DNA of 46,783 nucleotides from Caldilineales bacterium (GTDB taxonomy: Bacteria > Chloroflexota > Anaerolineae > J102): contig JAGFJG010000020.1 of NCBI GenBank assembly GCA_024102915.1, forward strand, positions 1-46,783. Direction: 5' to 3'. The position numbers and the translations under genes were made by a program. The notes beneath the pieces are model-generated. The model was not told where the DNA came from and made no database searches. It was given only the letters and a program-made list of their open reading frames with translations. The stretch's first letter is position 1, and each line of letters begins with the position of its first letter. This document shows, one piece after another, positions 23,277 through 31,434 of this stretch.

Positions 23277-23618
23277 TTACTTTTCCTGGCGAATCAAACC
23301 TGCTATCTGGCGACGCAATCGAGGCACATCATCAGTGGCCGTCACCCACACAATTTCCCATGCGATACTGAAATAAGCATGCACGGCAATATTGCGAAAC
23401 GCCACGATCTCGGCCCATTCCACCTCTGGATGTCCGATTTTGAAATCATCCGAGAGCCGGGTGGCCGCTTCGCCAATTACGATTAGTTTCTGTAAAATCG
23501 CACTTTGACGCAATTCATCCCCATAAAAGGTCTCTTTATCGGGCACGTCGAGCAGGAAGCGGTGAATGGCATCCGCTGCCTCTAACATATCCGTGAGATA
23601 AAGGCGCTCAGGCCGCAT
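23277..23618 (-). CDS. hepT: HEPN-domain toxin, HepT-like (DUF86)
   Basis: A 113-residue helical protein with the HEPN ribonuclease motif Rx4HxY at Arg75, His80 and Tyr82 ('RNIAVHAYF') and the DUF86 pattern 'QSAILQKLIVIGEAATRLSDD'. HepT toxins cleave RNA. In the HepT/MntA systems studied, the partner nucleotidyltransferase adds AMP to the motif Tyr, which silences the toxin. The gene overlaps mntA by 11 nt (downstream partner). Confidence 0.92.
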   Translation of the reverse strand: MRPERLYLTDMLEAADAIHRFLLDVPDKETFYGDELRQSAILQKLIVIGEAATRLSDDFKIGHPEVEWAEIVAFRNIAVHAYFSIAWEIVWVTATDDVPRLRRQIAGLIRQEK

Positions 23619-23916
23619 AGACGACCTCGGCGCTGTTCATCACCTCCTCACGGATCAGTGGTTTGAGCCCTGATTCTGGAACCAAGTCCACTGTACGATT
23701 CAGTAACTCCGAAAGTTCACGTTGCGCCCGCGCCAGAGCCATAAACCCGACCTTTGCGTCCAATTCGAAGACGACTAACACATCGATATCGCTCTCCAAC
23801 GTAAAGTCATCCCGCAAAACCGAACCAAACAAGGCAAGCTTGGAAATGCGGTGTTTACGGCAAAAATCCTTGAGTTCTGAGTCAGAAACCGGGATAGGAT
23901 GGATCAGATTCAACAT
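23608..23916 (-). CDS. mntA: MNT-domain nucleotidyltransferase antitoxin, MntA-like
   Basis: A 102-residue minimal nucleotidyltransferase with the GSx10DxD signature: 'FGSVLRDDFTLESDIDVLVVF', with Gly31, Ser32, Asp43 and Asp45. The C-terminal 'LSELLNRTVDLVPESGLKPLIREEV' is typical of antitoxin MNT proteins. It precedes hepT with an 11-nt overlap. ATG at 23916 is chosen for the domain edge, with GAGAG 13 nt upstream. A longer frame reaches 24027 but would enter hemW. Confidence 0.92.
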   Translation of the reverse strand: MLNLIHPIPVSDSELKDFCRKHRISKLALFGSVLRDDFTLESDIDVLVVFELDAKVGFMALARAQRELSELLNRTVDLVPESGLKPLIREEVMNSAEVVYAA

Positions 23917-23998
23917 AGTCCATTTCTCTCTTGATCGTGCTGAAGCCATTTTAGCACAGTCGAGGTGCAAGCGTCTTTTTGGTGAAAATCCGCAGCTC

Positions 23999-25156
23999 TC
24001 ATGGCAAGAACTCAGCGAATACCTCATTTCCCACCAGCCAGGCTTGCGGGGTCAGGCGCACGTGAGCGTCGGTCGTTTCTACCCACCCCCTGGCCTGAAA
24101 TCCCGCCAACTCTCTGGCATAGACCTCCGTCACATCGACGCCGAAGCGTGCACGAAATGCCGCCCGATCCACGCCGATCTCCAACAGCCGCAGACCCAGC
24201 ATCATCGTCTCGCCCATCGCCAGGTCGGTTGTGATAGCCTCCTCGTAGTCACGCGATGGAGCGCCTTCGCTCGCTGATTTGATGTAGCCCTCCACGCTGC
24301 GCCCCACCGACCAGCGTCGCCCGGCCAGCGAACTATGCGCGCCCGGCCCGAATCCGAGATAGCTCTCGTTGCGCCAATAGACCAGATTGTGGCGACTGGC
24401 AGAGCGGGGCAGTCCATTCGCCTCGATCGGCCCCCGCGCCCAATTTGAAATCTCGTAATGGCAATACCCCGCCTCGGCCAGAGTCTCGCAGGCCACCTCG
24501 TAGAGGTCCGCCGCCAGATCGGGGTCAGGTTCGCTGACCTGCCCGCGAGCCACCCATCCCGCCAGCGGCGTGCCATCCTCCACAATCAGGCTGTAGAGAG
24601 AGAGGTGTTCGGGGTTCAGTTCGACTGCCCGGCGTAGGGTGTCCGCCCAGGTTTCGGGTCGCTGGTGCGGCAGCCCGAATATAAAATCCAGATTGATATT
24701 TGTGAACCCGACCTGCCTCGCCAGCGAAAACGCCCGCTCCGCCTCATCAGCGTTGTGGATTCGGCCCAGAAACGCCAGTTCGCCCGCGTCGAAGGATTGC
24801 ACGCCCATGCTCAGGCGATTGAAACCAAGCTGGCGCAAAGTCTGGAATCGCGCCTGATCGACTGTTCCCGGATTGGCCTCGCTGGTCAGTTCGGCATCTT
24901 CTCGCAAAGCAAAACCAGTTCGCACACCCGTCATAATCTGTCGAAGCTGCTCCGGCTCCAACACGGTGGGCGTGCCTCCGCCCAGAAACAACGTCGCGGC
25001 TTCCGGCTCCCCCAACTCAATCCCCGCCCGCTCGATGTCCGCGGCCAGCGCCGCCGCATACGCGGAAAACCTGGCTTCACGCCCGGCGTATGTGTTGAAA
25101 TCGCAATAAGGGCATTTGCGCTGGCAGAATGGGATGTGCAGATAGAGTGCGGGCAT
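23999..25156 (-). CDS. hemW: Radical SAM heme chaperone HemW-like
   Basis: A 385-residue radical SAM protein with CxxxCxxC at Cys11, Cys15 and Cys18 in 'HIPFCQRKCPYCDFNTY', 'LFLGGGTPTVL', 'SMGVQSFDAGELAFLGRIHN', 'NINLDFIFGLPHQ', 'CHYEISNWAR' and 'RHNLVYWRNESYLGFGPGAHS'. The HNxxYW motif is the HemW heme-binding signature and separates it from HemN. It probably delivers heme to membrane respiratory proteins. It is the last gene of the minus-strand run starting at 29797 and lies 12 nt after the FHA-winged-helix gene. Confidence 0.92.
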   Translation of the reverse strand: MPALYLHIPFCQRKCPYCDFNTYAGREARFSAYAAALAADIERAGIELGEPEAATLFLGGGTPTVLEPEQLRQIMTGVRTGFALREDAELTSEANPGTVDQARFQTLRQLGFNRLSMGVQSFDAGELAFLGRIHNADEAERAFSLARQVGFTNINLDFIFGLPHQRPETWADTLRRAVELNPEHLSLYSLIVEDGTPLAGWVARGQVSEPDPDLAADLYEVACETLAEAGYCHYEISNWARGPIEANGLPRSASRHNLVYWRNESYLGFGPGAHSSLAGRRWSVGRSVEGYIKSASEGAPSRDYEEAITTDLAMGETMMLGLRLLEIGVDRAAFRARFGVDVTEVYARELAGFQARGWVETTDAHVRLTPQAWLVGNEVFAEFLP

Positions 25157-25168
25157 GACTTGCCGAGC

Positions 25169-25822
25169 TCAAGCCGGGTTCTCGAAACGGAAGCCGTGGC
25201 CGCGCACGGTGACGATGTACTGGTGCTCCGGCTCCAACTCAGCCAGGCGCTCGCGCAAACGCCGCACCAGTGCATCGATGGCCTGCTCCGACACCCCGCT
25301 GCCCTCCACATCCGGCCAGACCACGCGCACCACTTCGTCGCGACTGATCACAGCGCCCTTCGCCTCGACCAAGGCGCTGAGCAGCCGGTATTGCGCCGCT
25401 GACAACGGCGGGTCCAGCGTCATGCCGTGCACCTCGACCGTGCGGCGGGTGCTGTCCAGGCGCAACGCCTGTTCGGGGTCGGGCAGGACCAGGTCGATGG
25501 TGAGGGGGGCGGTCGCTCCAGCGCCCACAAAAGTCAGGCGGAAGCGCAGGGCGATCTGGATCTCGTCGCCATCCTGCAGCAAATATCCGCTCTCGACGGC
25601 CTCGCCATTGACGAAGGTGCCGTTTTTGCTGCCATGATCGTACAGATAATAGCCGCTGCTGGTGCGCTCGATATGCGCGTGCTCGCGCGAGACCACGCGT
25701 TCCGGCAACATGATCTCGCATTCCGGGCTGCGACCGATGCGAGTGATCTCGGCTTCGAGCGGCCAACGGCTGCTGGCGCCCTCGCTGCGCTGCAAAATCA
25801 GCATGGCGACTTCTCTTTGCAT
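25169..25822 (-). CDS. FHA domain fused to OmpR-type winged-helix DNA-binding domain
   Basis: A 217-residue regulator. Residues 5-100 form a forkhead-associated phosphothreonine-binding domain with the conserved Arg31 ('RIGRS'), Ser45-Arg-Glu-His48 ('VSREHAH') and Asn67/Asn72 ('SKNGTFVNG'). Residues about 128-214 form a PhoB/OmpR-type winged helix ('LSAAQYRLLSALVEAKGAVISRDEVVR', 'RRLRERLAELEPEHQYIVTVRGHGFRF'). There is no receiver domain. The order is the reverse of EmbR-like regulators, which carry the DNA-binding part first and FHA last. The kinase gene lies 8 nt upstream, so the kinase probably supplies the phosphothreonine that the FHA domain reads. The target genes are unknown. Confidence 0.9.
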   Translation of the reverse strand: MQREVAMLILQRSEGASSRWPLEAEITRIGRSPECEIMLPERVVSREHAHIERTSSGYYLYDHGSKNGTFVNGEAVESGYLLQDGDEIQIALRFRLTFVGAGATAPLTIDLVLPDPEQALRLDSTRRTVEVHGMTLDPPLSAAQYRLLSALVEAKGAVISRDEVVRVVWPDVEGSGVSEQAIDALVRRLRERLAELEPEHQYIVTVRGHGFRFENPA

Positions 25823-25830
25823 GGCGATCC

Positions 25831-26832
25831 TTAAATCAATGAGCTGGTGATGCTGATGGCAAGGGCGATCAAGAGCAGAAGCGCCGCCACGGCCAGCAAG
25901 GGGGCGTTGGCGCGCAAGGCGTCGGCAAAATTCGGCCTGGGCGGTGAATACACGCCGCCGACATTGACGACATCATGCCTGCTCATCAACATCTCGGTGA
26001 AATCCTCCACGGAAGGGGGGCGATCTTGCGGGTGCATGGCCATGGCCGCCATCGTCGCCCGCTCGACGTTCGGAGAAATCGCCGGGTTGATCGTGCGAGG
26101 CAGGGCCAGAGCGCCGGGGTGCAAGAAACGCTGGCGGGCGTCGATGGGCGGTCGCAGGGTGAGCAGATGATATAGCGTAGCGCCGAGCGCGTAGAGATCG
26201 CTGCGGGCGTCAGTGTGCCCGGCATCGCCGCCGTATTGCTCCAGCGGCGTGTATTGCACAGTGCCGAGACCCTGAACGACCGTCACCGTGCGGCTCTCGT
26301 CAACGGCCAGCAATTTGACGAGGCCGAAATCGACCAGCTTGATATGTCCGCTGGGCATGAGCTTGATGTTCGAGGGTTTGATGTCGCGATGGAGAATGGG
26401 CGGCGTGCGGCTGTGCAGATAGACCAGCGCGTCGCAAATCTGAGCAGTCCATTCCAGGATGCGATCCTCTTCCAAAAATTCCTCGCGCTGGCGGGCGCTG
26501 GCGATGACCTCGCTCAGGTCGGGGCCGGGCACATAATCCATCAACAGATATTCCCGCCCCTCTTCCGAAAAGTAATCGCTCACCTTCGGCAGGTTGGGGT
26601 GATCCAGTTGCGCCAGGATGCTGGCTTCCTGATAGAACTGCTCCTGATATGCGCCGAAATCCTCGTCATAGCCGGTGAGGATCGGCAAAACCTCTTTCAC
26701 CGCACACAGGCGACCGGTGAGGCGGCGGTCGCTGGCCTTGTACACGGCTCCCATGCCGCCCTGGCCGATCAATTCGATGATCTCGTAGCGTTCACGCAAC
26801 AGCGCCCCGGCGGGAAGCGTCATCAAAGTCAT
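25831..26832 (-). CDS. Tail-anchored Hanks-type Ser/Thr protein kinase
   Basis: A 333-residue kinase with every catalytic motif: 'GQGGMGAVYKA' (P-loop), Lys46, 'HRDIKPSNIKL' (148-156) and 'DFG' (168-170), then 'GTVQYTPLEQYGG', 'SDLYALGATLYHLLT' and 'QDRPPS'. The catalytic domain fills residues about 15-275. A short linker leads to one C-terminal TM helix ('APLLAVAALLLLIALAISI') with almost nothing beyond, so the kinase is anchored by its tail with no extracellular sensor domain. The first ATG at 26832 is preferred over a TTG at 26853 that would overlap the GH3 gene by 11 nt. Input might come from the adjacent GH3 protein (inference). Confidence 0.93.
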   Translation of the reverse strand: MTLMTLPAGALLRERYEIIELIGQGGMGAVYKASDRRLTGRLCAVKEVLPILTGYDEDFGAYQEQFYQEASILAQLDHPNLPKVSDYFSEEGREYLLMDYVPGPDLSEVIASARQREEFLEEDRILEWTAQICDALVYLHSRTPPILHRDIKPSNIKLMPSGHIKLVDFGLVKLLAVDESRTVTVVQGLGTVQYTPLEQYGGDAGHTDARSDLYALGATLYHLLTLRPPIDARQRFLHPGALALPRTINPAISPNVERATMAAMAMHPQDRPPSVEDFTEMLMSRHDVVNVGGVYSPPRPNFADALRANAPLLAVAALLLLIALAISITSSLI

Positions 26833-26842
26833 CGGGCCGGTC

Positions 26843-29797
26843 TCATGCGCCAACTCGGGCGCTGCTCAACTGCTCGCGCATAAAATCGGTGAGGAATGGC
26901 AGCAGGCCGCCCAGAAAAACGGCGATCAACACGCCGGCCGGGCCCAATTGCGTGTGGATAAATTCGCTGCCCGGCAGCCAGCCCAGGGCGTAGAGCAAAT
27001 AGGCGGTCTGCGCGCCGATGATCGAGATCAGGATATCGCGCACAACGGTCGTGGTCGGTTTGCGGTCGCCGCGAGCCAGGACGAAATGGAGCCCGGCGGT
27101 GATGGCATTGGCCAGCAGCGCCAGCACAAAGATGGTGAGATCGACGCGACCGCCGCCCGGCGGCAGAAACCGAAAAGCGGAGGGAACCGGGGTGGGGCCG
27201 GGATCGACGGTGGGTTCCGGTGTGAAAGTGGGCGTGCTGGTGGGGACGGGCGTGTCGGTGGGGGTGGCGGTAGGGACAGGCGTGTCGGTGGGGACGGGCG
27301 TCAGGGTGGGCGTCGCCGTGGCCAGAGATGCGCCTGCCTCGCCGCCAACCGTGAGCAGCAAAACATCGGATGTGGCGCCATCTCCGGCGCTGGCGGATAG
27401 TTGCAGACTGCCGGGACGCTCGATCGTCAATTGCGTCTGCGCTTCGCCGTGACTGGTTGCAGCCTGACGGCGTGGCAGCTCCACGCCCGCTTGCTGGTCG
27501 AGGAAACGGAATTCAACCAGGGTTCCGTCCGGCACGATGTGGCCGTTGCGGTCGATGACAGGCCCCGCCCGCAGGATGATGCTGTCGCCCACGGCCAGGT
27601 CGATGGACCCGCTTTGCTGGTCGACCACTTCGCCTTCGCCCTGCTGGTCCGGGGTGAGCAGGGCCAGATGGAAGCGCTGGCCCGGATCGGGTTCAAGCTG
27701 ACGGTCGAGATCGTAATTCACGCCGGCCACGCTGACCGGCAGCTTGCCGTTGGGGGTCAGCTCGCGGAAAAGCGTGCGCACGGCCGTTTCCAGGAAAGGC
27801 TGCACCTTGCTGTAAAGGCCATAATACGCGGTCAGTTTGCCGATCTCGGTGTCGCTGAGGAAGTAGGGCGCATTGAAGGAAAAGACGATCAGCTTCTTAT
27901 CCCGCAGGATATCGGCGCGCTGATCTAAGAACCGGCGCAGCGCTCCCGAACTGGGCACAGTCTCCTGATCGACATCGAGCAAGGCGAACACGATCCAGTT
28001 GGCGTCATTGATCAACCCATTCAATTCGTCAAATCGTTCGGGGGATAGCTGCTGTTCTGGCGGGATGGAGTCGGGCAGTTCGGCCTGCTGCAAAAACACG
28101 TCCAGTTCGGCGAAACTGGCGCTGTTGATCAACTCGGACCGCACCTGATCGCTGGCGTCTGGGCCGTAGAGACGGATGGCGATCTGTTCCAGGGCATCGA
28201 CCGGGATGGCCGGGACGCTGGGGCATTCAGTGCAATCCGCCTCGCCACGGGCGTCGGTGAAGATGAGGATACGCTCGTCCGAAAGGGGGGCGCTGGGCAG
28301 GCGGTCGGCCAGTTCGGTGGCCCCCGGATAGATGAGCGTGATGCCGGCTCGCGCTATCTGCGTGACGATATCGGTTGACCGATTTAATTTTTGAGCCAGG
28401 TCGGTGGTCGTATGCTGGGTGGCGTCCCAACTCAGGTCGGGGTAGAGTTCCAGCTTGAGGCGCAGGATGCGGGCGAGGGACTCATCGACACGGGCACGGA
28501 ATGCTGGATCCTCCACATATTTCTGCTGGAAGAAAGCGATGGCGTCTTCCATGTTGGCGTATTGGTCAGCCCAAACCCCGGCCCGATCGAACTGCGACAG
28601 ATACAGCAGGTCGTTGCCCGCCAGAAACGCCTCCTGTGTGACGCGACGGGTGGGGAATCGCTCCGGTTCGTAGGCCTGATAATACCGCTTGAGGGCGCGT
28701 ACGCCCAGGGCGTCGGAGACAAGCAGGCCGCCCTTTTGCCGCCAATTATCGAAACCGGCCATGATCGTCTGCAATTCGGGGGCCAGCGAAATCGGCGGGG
28801 TGAGCTGGCGGGGATTTTCCTGGAAGCCTTTGTAGCGCACGTGCGAGGTCATGAGCGCGTCGGTGATCTCGCTGGCGGCATCAGCGGCTTCGGTCACAGC
28901 CCGGAATGGCACGAGCTCCACCTGTTGCAGGGCGGAGAGGGGTTTCTGCACGGTGGCGACTTCACGGTCGGGCCGGCGGTCGCTGCCGCCCTGGCCGGGG
29001 AAATGCTTGGCCACGGTCGCCACCCGATTTTCGGAACCCTGGTGCACGCCGTCGATATAGGCCTGGCCCATCTGCGCCACCCAAAAGGCGTCGCCGCCAA
29101 AGGTGCGCGAGCCGGGGTATCCCTTCAATTCGGGGCGAGGCGTGTCGAGGACATCCAGCGACGGCCCCAGCAGGAAGTTGATCCCGACCGCCTCCAATTC
29201 CCTGCCCACGATCTCCCCGACCTGGCGGGCGTAATCGGGCGTCCACGTGGCGCCGATCGCCAGATTGTTCGGGATCGGCGTAAAGCCGTTGATCAGACGG
29301 GTGTATGGGTAACCATCCCCCTCATGCTCGACCGCAATCAGAAGCGGCAGGCCAGGCACAGAATCCGGCCCGGAGATCGCAGGATTTAGCGCGCCATCTT
29401 CCCCGACTAACGGCGTGCTCAGGTCACGATAGGCATAGGTTTGCAGGTCGTTCGTCAGTCGCACCACCTGCCCGGTGGTGTCTTCGAGGTTGTTGAAATT
29501 GCCGTTGTCGGTCAGCAACACCACACCGCCAATCTGCCAGTCCCGGATCAGGCGGGCGATGTCGGAATTCGGGCCAGTGTCGCTGCCAGCAAATGTGACC
29601 AGGAATAGCTGTCCGACCCTTTGTTCGGGCGTCATACTGGCGATGATGTCCTGAACGATGGCGTCTTTTTGCTCATCGGTCAATGGCTGTGTCGGTTCAC
29701 CTTCCTGGGCGACGGAATGTCCCGCGGGCATGAACGCCAACGAGAGAAACAGAATCACAAGCGACAGCCATGTCCAGTTTGTACGGCGCGACGACAT
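26843..29797 (-). CDS. Exported GH3 beta-hexosaminidase-like protein with membrane tail
   Basis: A 984-residue protein with signal peptide (residues about 8-31, 'TWLSLVILFLSLAFMPAG'), a GH3 N-terminal barrel (about 50-400; 'MTPEQRVGQLFLVTF', 'VAKHFPGQGG', 'LLVSDALGV') and a GH3 C-terminal domain with 'LEQIAIRLYG'-type sequence. Asp362 is the expected nucleophile. In NagZ-type enzymes a DSH loop after KHFPG supplies an Asp-His acid/base pair; here the loop reads 'PDREVATV', with no His. Near the C-terminus are a beta-rich domain, a Thr/Pro linker and several TM helices ('LTIFVLALLANAITAGLHFVLA', 'ISIIGAQTAYLLYALGW', 'VLIAVFLGGLLPFLTDF'). The ATG at 29797 is preferred because the promoter lies just upstream. 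It heads the kinase operon. Confidence 0.9.
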   Translation of the reverse strand: MSSRRTNWTWLSLVILFLSLAFMPAGHSVAQEGEPTQPLTDEQKDAIVQDIIASMTPEQRVGQLFLVTFAGSDTGPNSDIARLIRDWQIGGVVLLTDNGNFNNLEDTTGQVVRLTNDLQTYAYRDLSTPLVGEDGALNPAISGPDSVPGLPLLIAVEHEGDGYPYTRLINGFTPIPNNLAIGATWTPDYARQVGEIVGRELEAVGINFLLGPSLDVLDTPRPELKGYPGSRTFGGDAFWVAQMGQAYIDGVHQGSENRVATVAKHFPGQGGSDRRPDREVATVQKPLSALQQVELVPFRAVTEAADAASEITDALMTSHVRYKGFQENPRQLTPPISLAPELQTIMAGFDNWRQKGGLLVSDALGVRALKRYYQAYEPERFPTRRVTQEAFLAGNDLLYLSQFDRAGVWADQYANMEDAIAFFQQKYVEDPAFRARVDESLARILRLKLELYPDLSWDATQHTTTDLAQKLNRSTDIVTQIARAGITLIYPGATELADRLPSAPLSDERILIFTDARGEADCTECPSVPAIPVDALEQIAIRLYGPDASDQVRSELINSASFAELDVFLQQAELPDSIPPEQQLSPERFDELNGLINDANWIVFALLDVDQETVPSSGALRRFLDQRADILRDKKLIVFSFNAPYFLSDTEIGKLTAYYGLYSKVQPFLETAVRTLFRELTPNGKLPVSVAGVNYDLDRQLEPDPGQRFHLALLTPDQQGEGEVVDQQSGSIDLAVGDSIILRAGPVIDRNGHIVPDGTLVEFRFLDQQAGVELPRRQAATSHGEAQTQLTIERPGSLQLSASAGDGATSDVLLLTVGGEAGASLATATPTLTPVPTDTPVPTATPTDTPVPTSTPTFTPEPTVDPGPTPVPSAFRFLPPGGGRVDLTIFVLALLANAITAGLHFVLARGDRKPTTTVVRDILISIIGAQTAYLLYALGWLPGSEFIHTQLGPAGVLIAVFLGGLLPFLTDFMREQLSSARVGA

Positions 29798-29803
29798 GCA
29801 GGC

Positions 29804-29832
29804 AGTATAGGTTTGTGATTGTGGGGTGTCAA
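29804..29832 (-). promoter_or_regulatory. Near-consensus promoter of the GH3-kinase operon (leaderless start)
   Basis: On the minus strand a perfect TTGACA (29827-29832), a 17-nt spacer and TATACT (29804-29809). The expected start point, 7 nt past the -10 box, falls on the A of the ATG at 29797, and no Shine-Dalgarno is present. The mRNA would be leaderless. Confidence 0.7.
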
Positions 29833-29861
29833 GGCTATCGGCGGGCCGTTGGGCCAAGCGA

Positions 29862-29891
29862 TTGCAGTGAAGGCCGCCGTCCCGCTATACT
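29862..29891 (+). promoter_or_regulatory. Promoter of the two-TM / PhnD-like gene pair
   Basis: TTGCAG (29862-29867), an 18-nt spacer and TATACT (29886-29891). It points away from the GH3 operon promoter; the two -35 boxes are 29 nt apart, so a shared regulator is possible. Confidence 0.5.
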
Positions 29892-29930
29892 CACCTGACT
29901 TCATTTTCCCGGATTATGTCGAGGTGCGCC

Positions 29931-30614
29931 ATGCGTCGATTCCTGCACGGACATGCCAAGTCGATTGCGCTGATATGCGGCTTTCTGTTCGCCGCTGTGG
30001 GCGCTGTGTGGTCGTTGCTGGTCGTCGACCGCCTGAACGACGAGATGCAACGCCTGTCCGACGCCAGTTCCGGCCTGAGCCGGGAGATCGATTCGCTAAA
30101 CGGCATCGCCTCGGAATACTTCATCGCCAACCAGCAGGGCGACCTCATCTTCATCCTGGCGCAACAGGGAAACGCCCGCCAGGATGTGGCCGGGCTGATC
30201 TACGAGGGGAATATCCTCGACCGGGCGACGCCTGTGCGCAATATGATCGGGGCGCTGGCCCTCGCCGGTGTGTTCGACTATCGCCAGACTTACGATGCTT
30301 ATGCACAGCTCAACGACCAGACGCGAGCGGAGCCAACCTTCGCCAATTTCGTGGCATTGAAGCAGGCGGAGCAGGCGATCATCGCGCAGGGGCAGGAGCG
30401 CGTGCCGCTGTTGTTGGAGCAGCGATTCGAGATGGAGAAGGCCATCAATGCCAATGCCGTTGCCCAGCAAAGAGCGCGGGTGATCGGCGTGGTCGCTTCA
30501 ATCATCGGCAGTTTTCTGTTGTTGGCGGCGAATCTGATCGCCGAGAGGGAGGGAAAGGGGGAGGGGGTGGCGGAGGTGGAAGATAGGGCATCCATCGCCA
30601 ATAACGATGAATGA
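29931..30614 (+). CDS. Two-TM protein with extracytoplasmic helical domain
   Basis: A 227-residue protein: N-terminal TM ('SIALICGFLFAAVGAVWSLLVV'), an all-helical segment of about 150 residues (residues 35-185, heptad-like in 'LNDEMQRLSDASSGLSREIDSL'), and a C-terminal TM ('VIGVVASIIGSFLLLAANLIA') ending in a charged tail. The layout recalls the four-helix ligand-binding domain of chemoreceptors, but no HAMP, kinase or other output domain follows. The ATG at 29931 has GAGGTG at 29921-29926; the ATG at 29916 does not. The stop overlaps the next gene's start by 8 nt, so the two products are probably made together. No family is recognised. Confidence 0.75.
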   Translation: MRRFLHGHAKSIALICGFLFAAVGAVWSLLVVDRLNDEMQRLSDASSGLSREIDSLNGIASEYFIANQQGDLIFILAQQGNARQDVAGLIYEGNILDRATPVRNMIGALALAGVFDYRQTYDAYAQLNDQTRAEPTFANFVALKQAEQAIIAQGQERVPLLLEQRFEMEKAINANAVAQQRARVIGVVASIIGSFLLLAANLIAEREGKGEGVAEVEDRASIANNDE

Positions 30615-31434
30615 TTCTTCGCCATTGCGCTTCACTTCCTGCCAGGCCCCGAACGCCGATGAAAGCTGCCGCCGCATCGCCGAATTCATCTCCGGGCGGA
30701 TGGGGCGGCCCGGTCGCTTCGTGAGTGATATCCCCTGGCAGGAACGGATGCAGGGGGTGAAGCGAGGCGAGTTCCATGCCGCCTGGATTTGTGGCGCGCC
30801 TTATGTCAAATTGGCCGGACTTCCCTCCCCCGCTGTACGTCCCCTGGCCGCGCCCGTGATGTCGGGCGAGCGATATCAAGATCGCCCCGTTTACTTCTCG
30901 GATGTCGTCGTCCGCAACGATAGCCGCTTCCTTTCGTTCGCCGATCTGGCTGGGGCGGTGTGGGCGTACAACGAGCCGGAATCGCATTCGGGCTTTGGCG
31001 TCGTCGCCTATCACCTGGCAACATCAGGTCGGGGTTGGGATTTCTTTGGCCGGGTGATCGAGTCAGGAGCGCACGAGATCTCATTGCGCATGCTTCTCGC
31101 AGGCGAGATCGACGCCTCGGCCATCGACAGCACCGTGCTGGAAACTGAGCTGCGTGCTCGTCCCGGCCTCGCTTCCGAAATCCACATCATCGATACCCTC
31201 GGTTCCAGCCCCGTCCCGCCCTGGGTGACCCCAGCCGATCTTGACGAGATGACCTTCCTCGCATTGCGCCGCCAGTTCACGACCCTGCATCGCTCACAAG
31301 TCGGGCGAGCGATTATGGCCGAGTCGGGCATTGCCTGCTTCGTCGCCGTCAACGACGCAGATTACGAGCCCATCCGCAGGATGATGCACATCGGTAAGGC
31401 TGCCGGACAGCCGCCAGTTACGTTTCGGAGATGA
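30607..31434 (+). CDS. PhnD-like phosphate/phosphonate-binding protein without signal peptide
   Basis: A 275-residue type II periplasmic-binding-fold protein. 'RFTSCQAPNADESCRRIAEFISGRMG' resembles the PhnD start, 'GEFHAAWICGAPYVKLA' matches the 'a.W.g...Y' ligand loop, 'YFSDVVVRNDSRFLSFADLAGAVWAYNEPESHSGF' matches the hinge and ligand-Ser segment, and 'IDASAIDSTV' the 'D.aaid..v' strand. It begins directly with the first strand: no signal peptide or lipobox is present, so the protein is probably cytosolic. No phosphonate permease or ATPase is nearby. With the overlapping two-TM protein it may sense or hand over a small ligand (inference). Its end overlaps the convergent DMT transporter by 17 nt. 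Confidence 0.8.
   Translation: MNDSSPLRFTSCQAPNADESCRRIAEFISGRMGRPGRFVSDIPWQERMQGVKRGEFHAAWICGAPYVKLAGLPSPAVRPLAAPVMSGERYQDRPVYFSDVVVRNDSRFLSFADLAGAVWAYNEPESHSGFGVVAYHLATSGRGWDFFGRVIESGAHEISLRMLLAGEIDASAIDSTVLETELRARPGLASEIHIIDTLGSSPVPPWVTPADLDEMTFLALRRQFTTLHRSQVGRAIMAESGIACFVAVNDADYEPIRRMMHIGKAAGQPPVTFRR

Noticed and set aside
28391..29389. Plus-strand frame of 332 residues over the GH3 gene
   Set aside because: Antisense shadow with Arg/Gly-rich composition and no motif.
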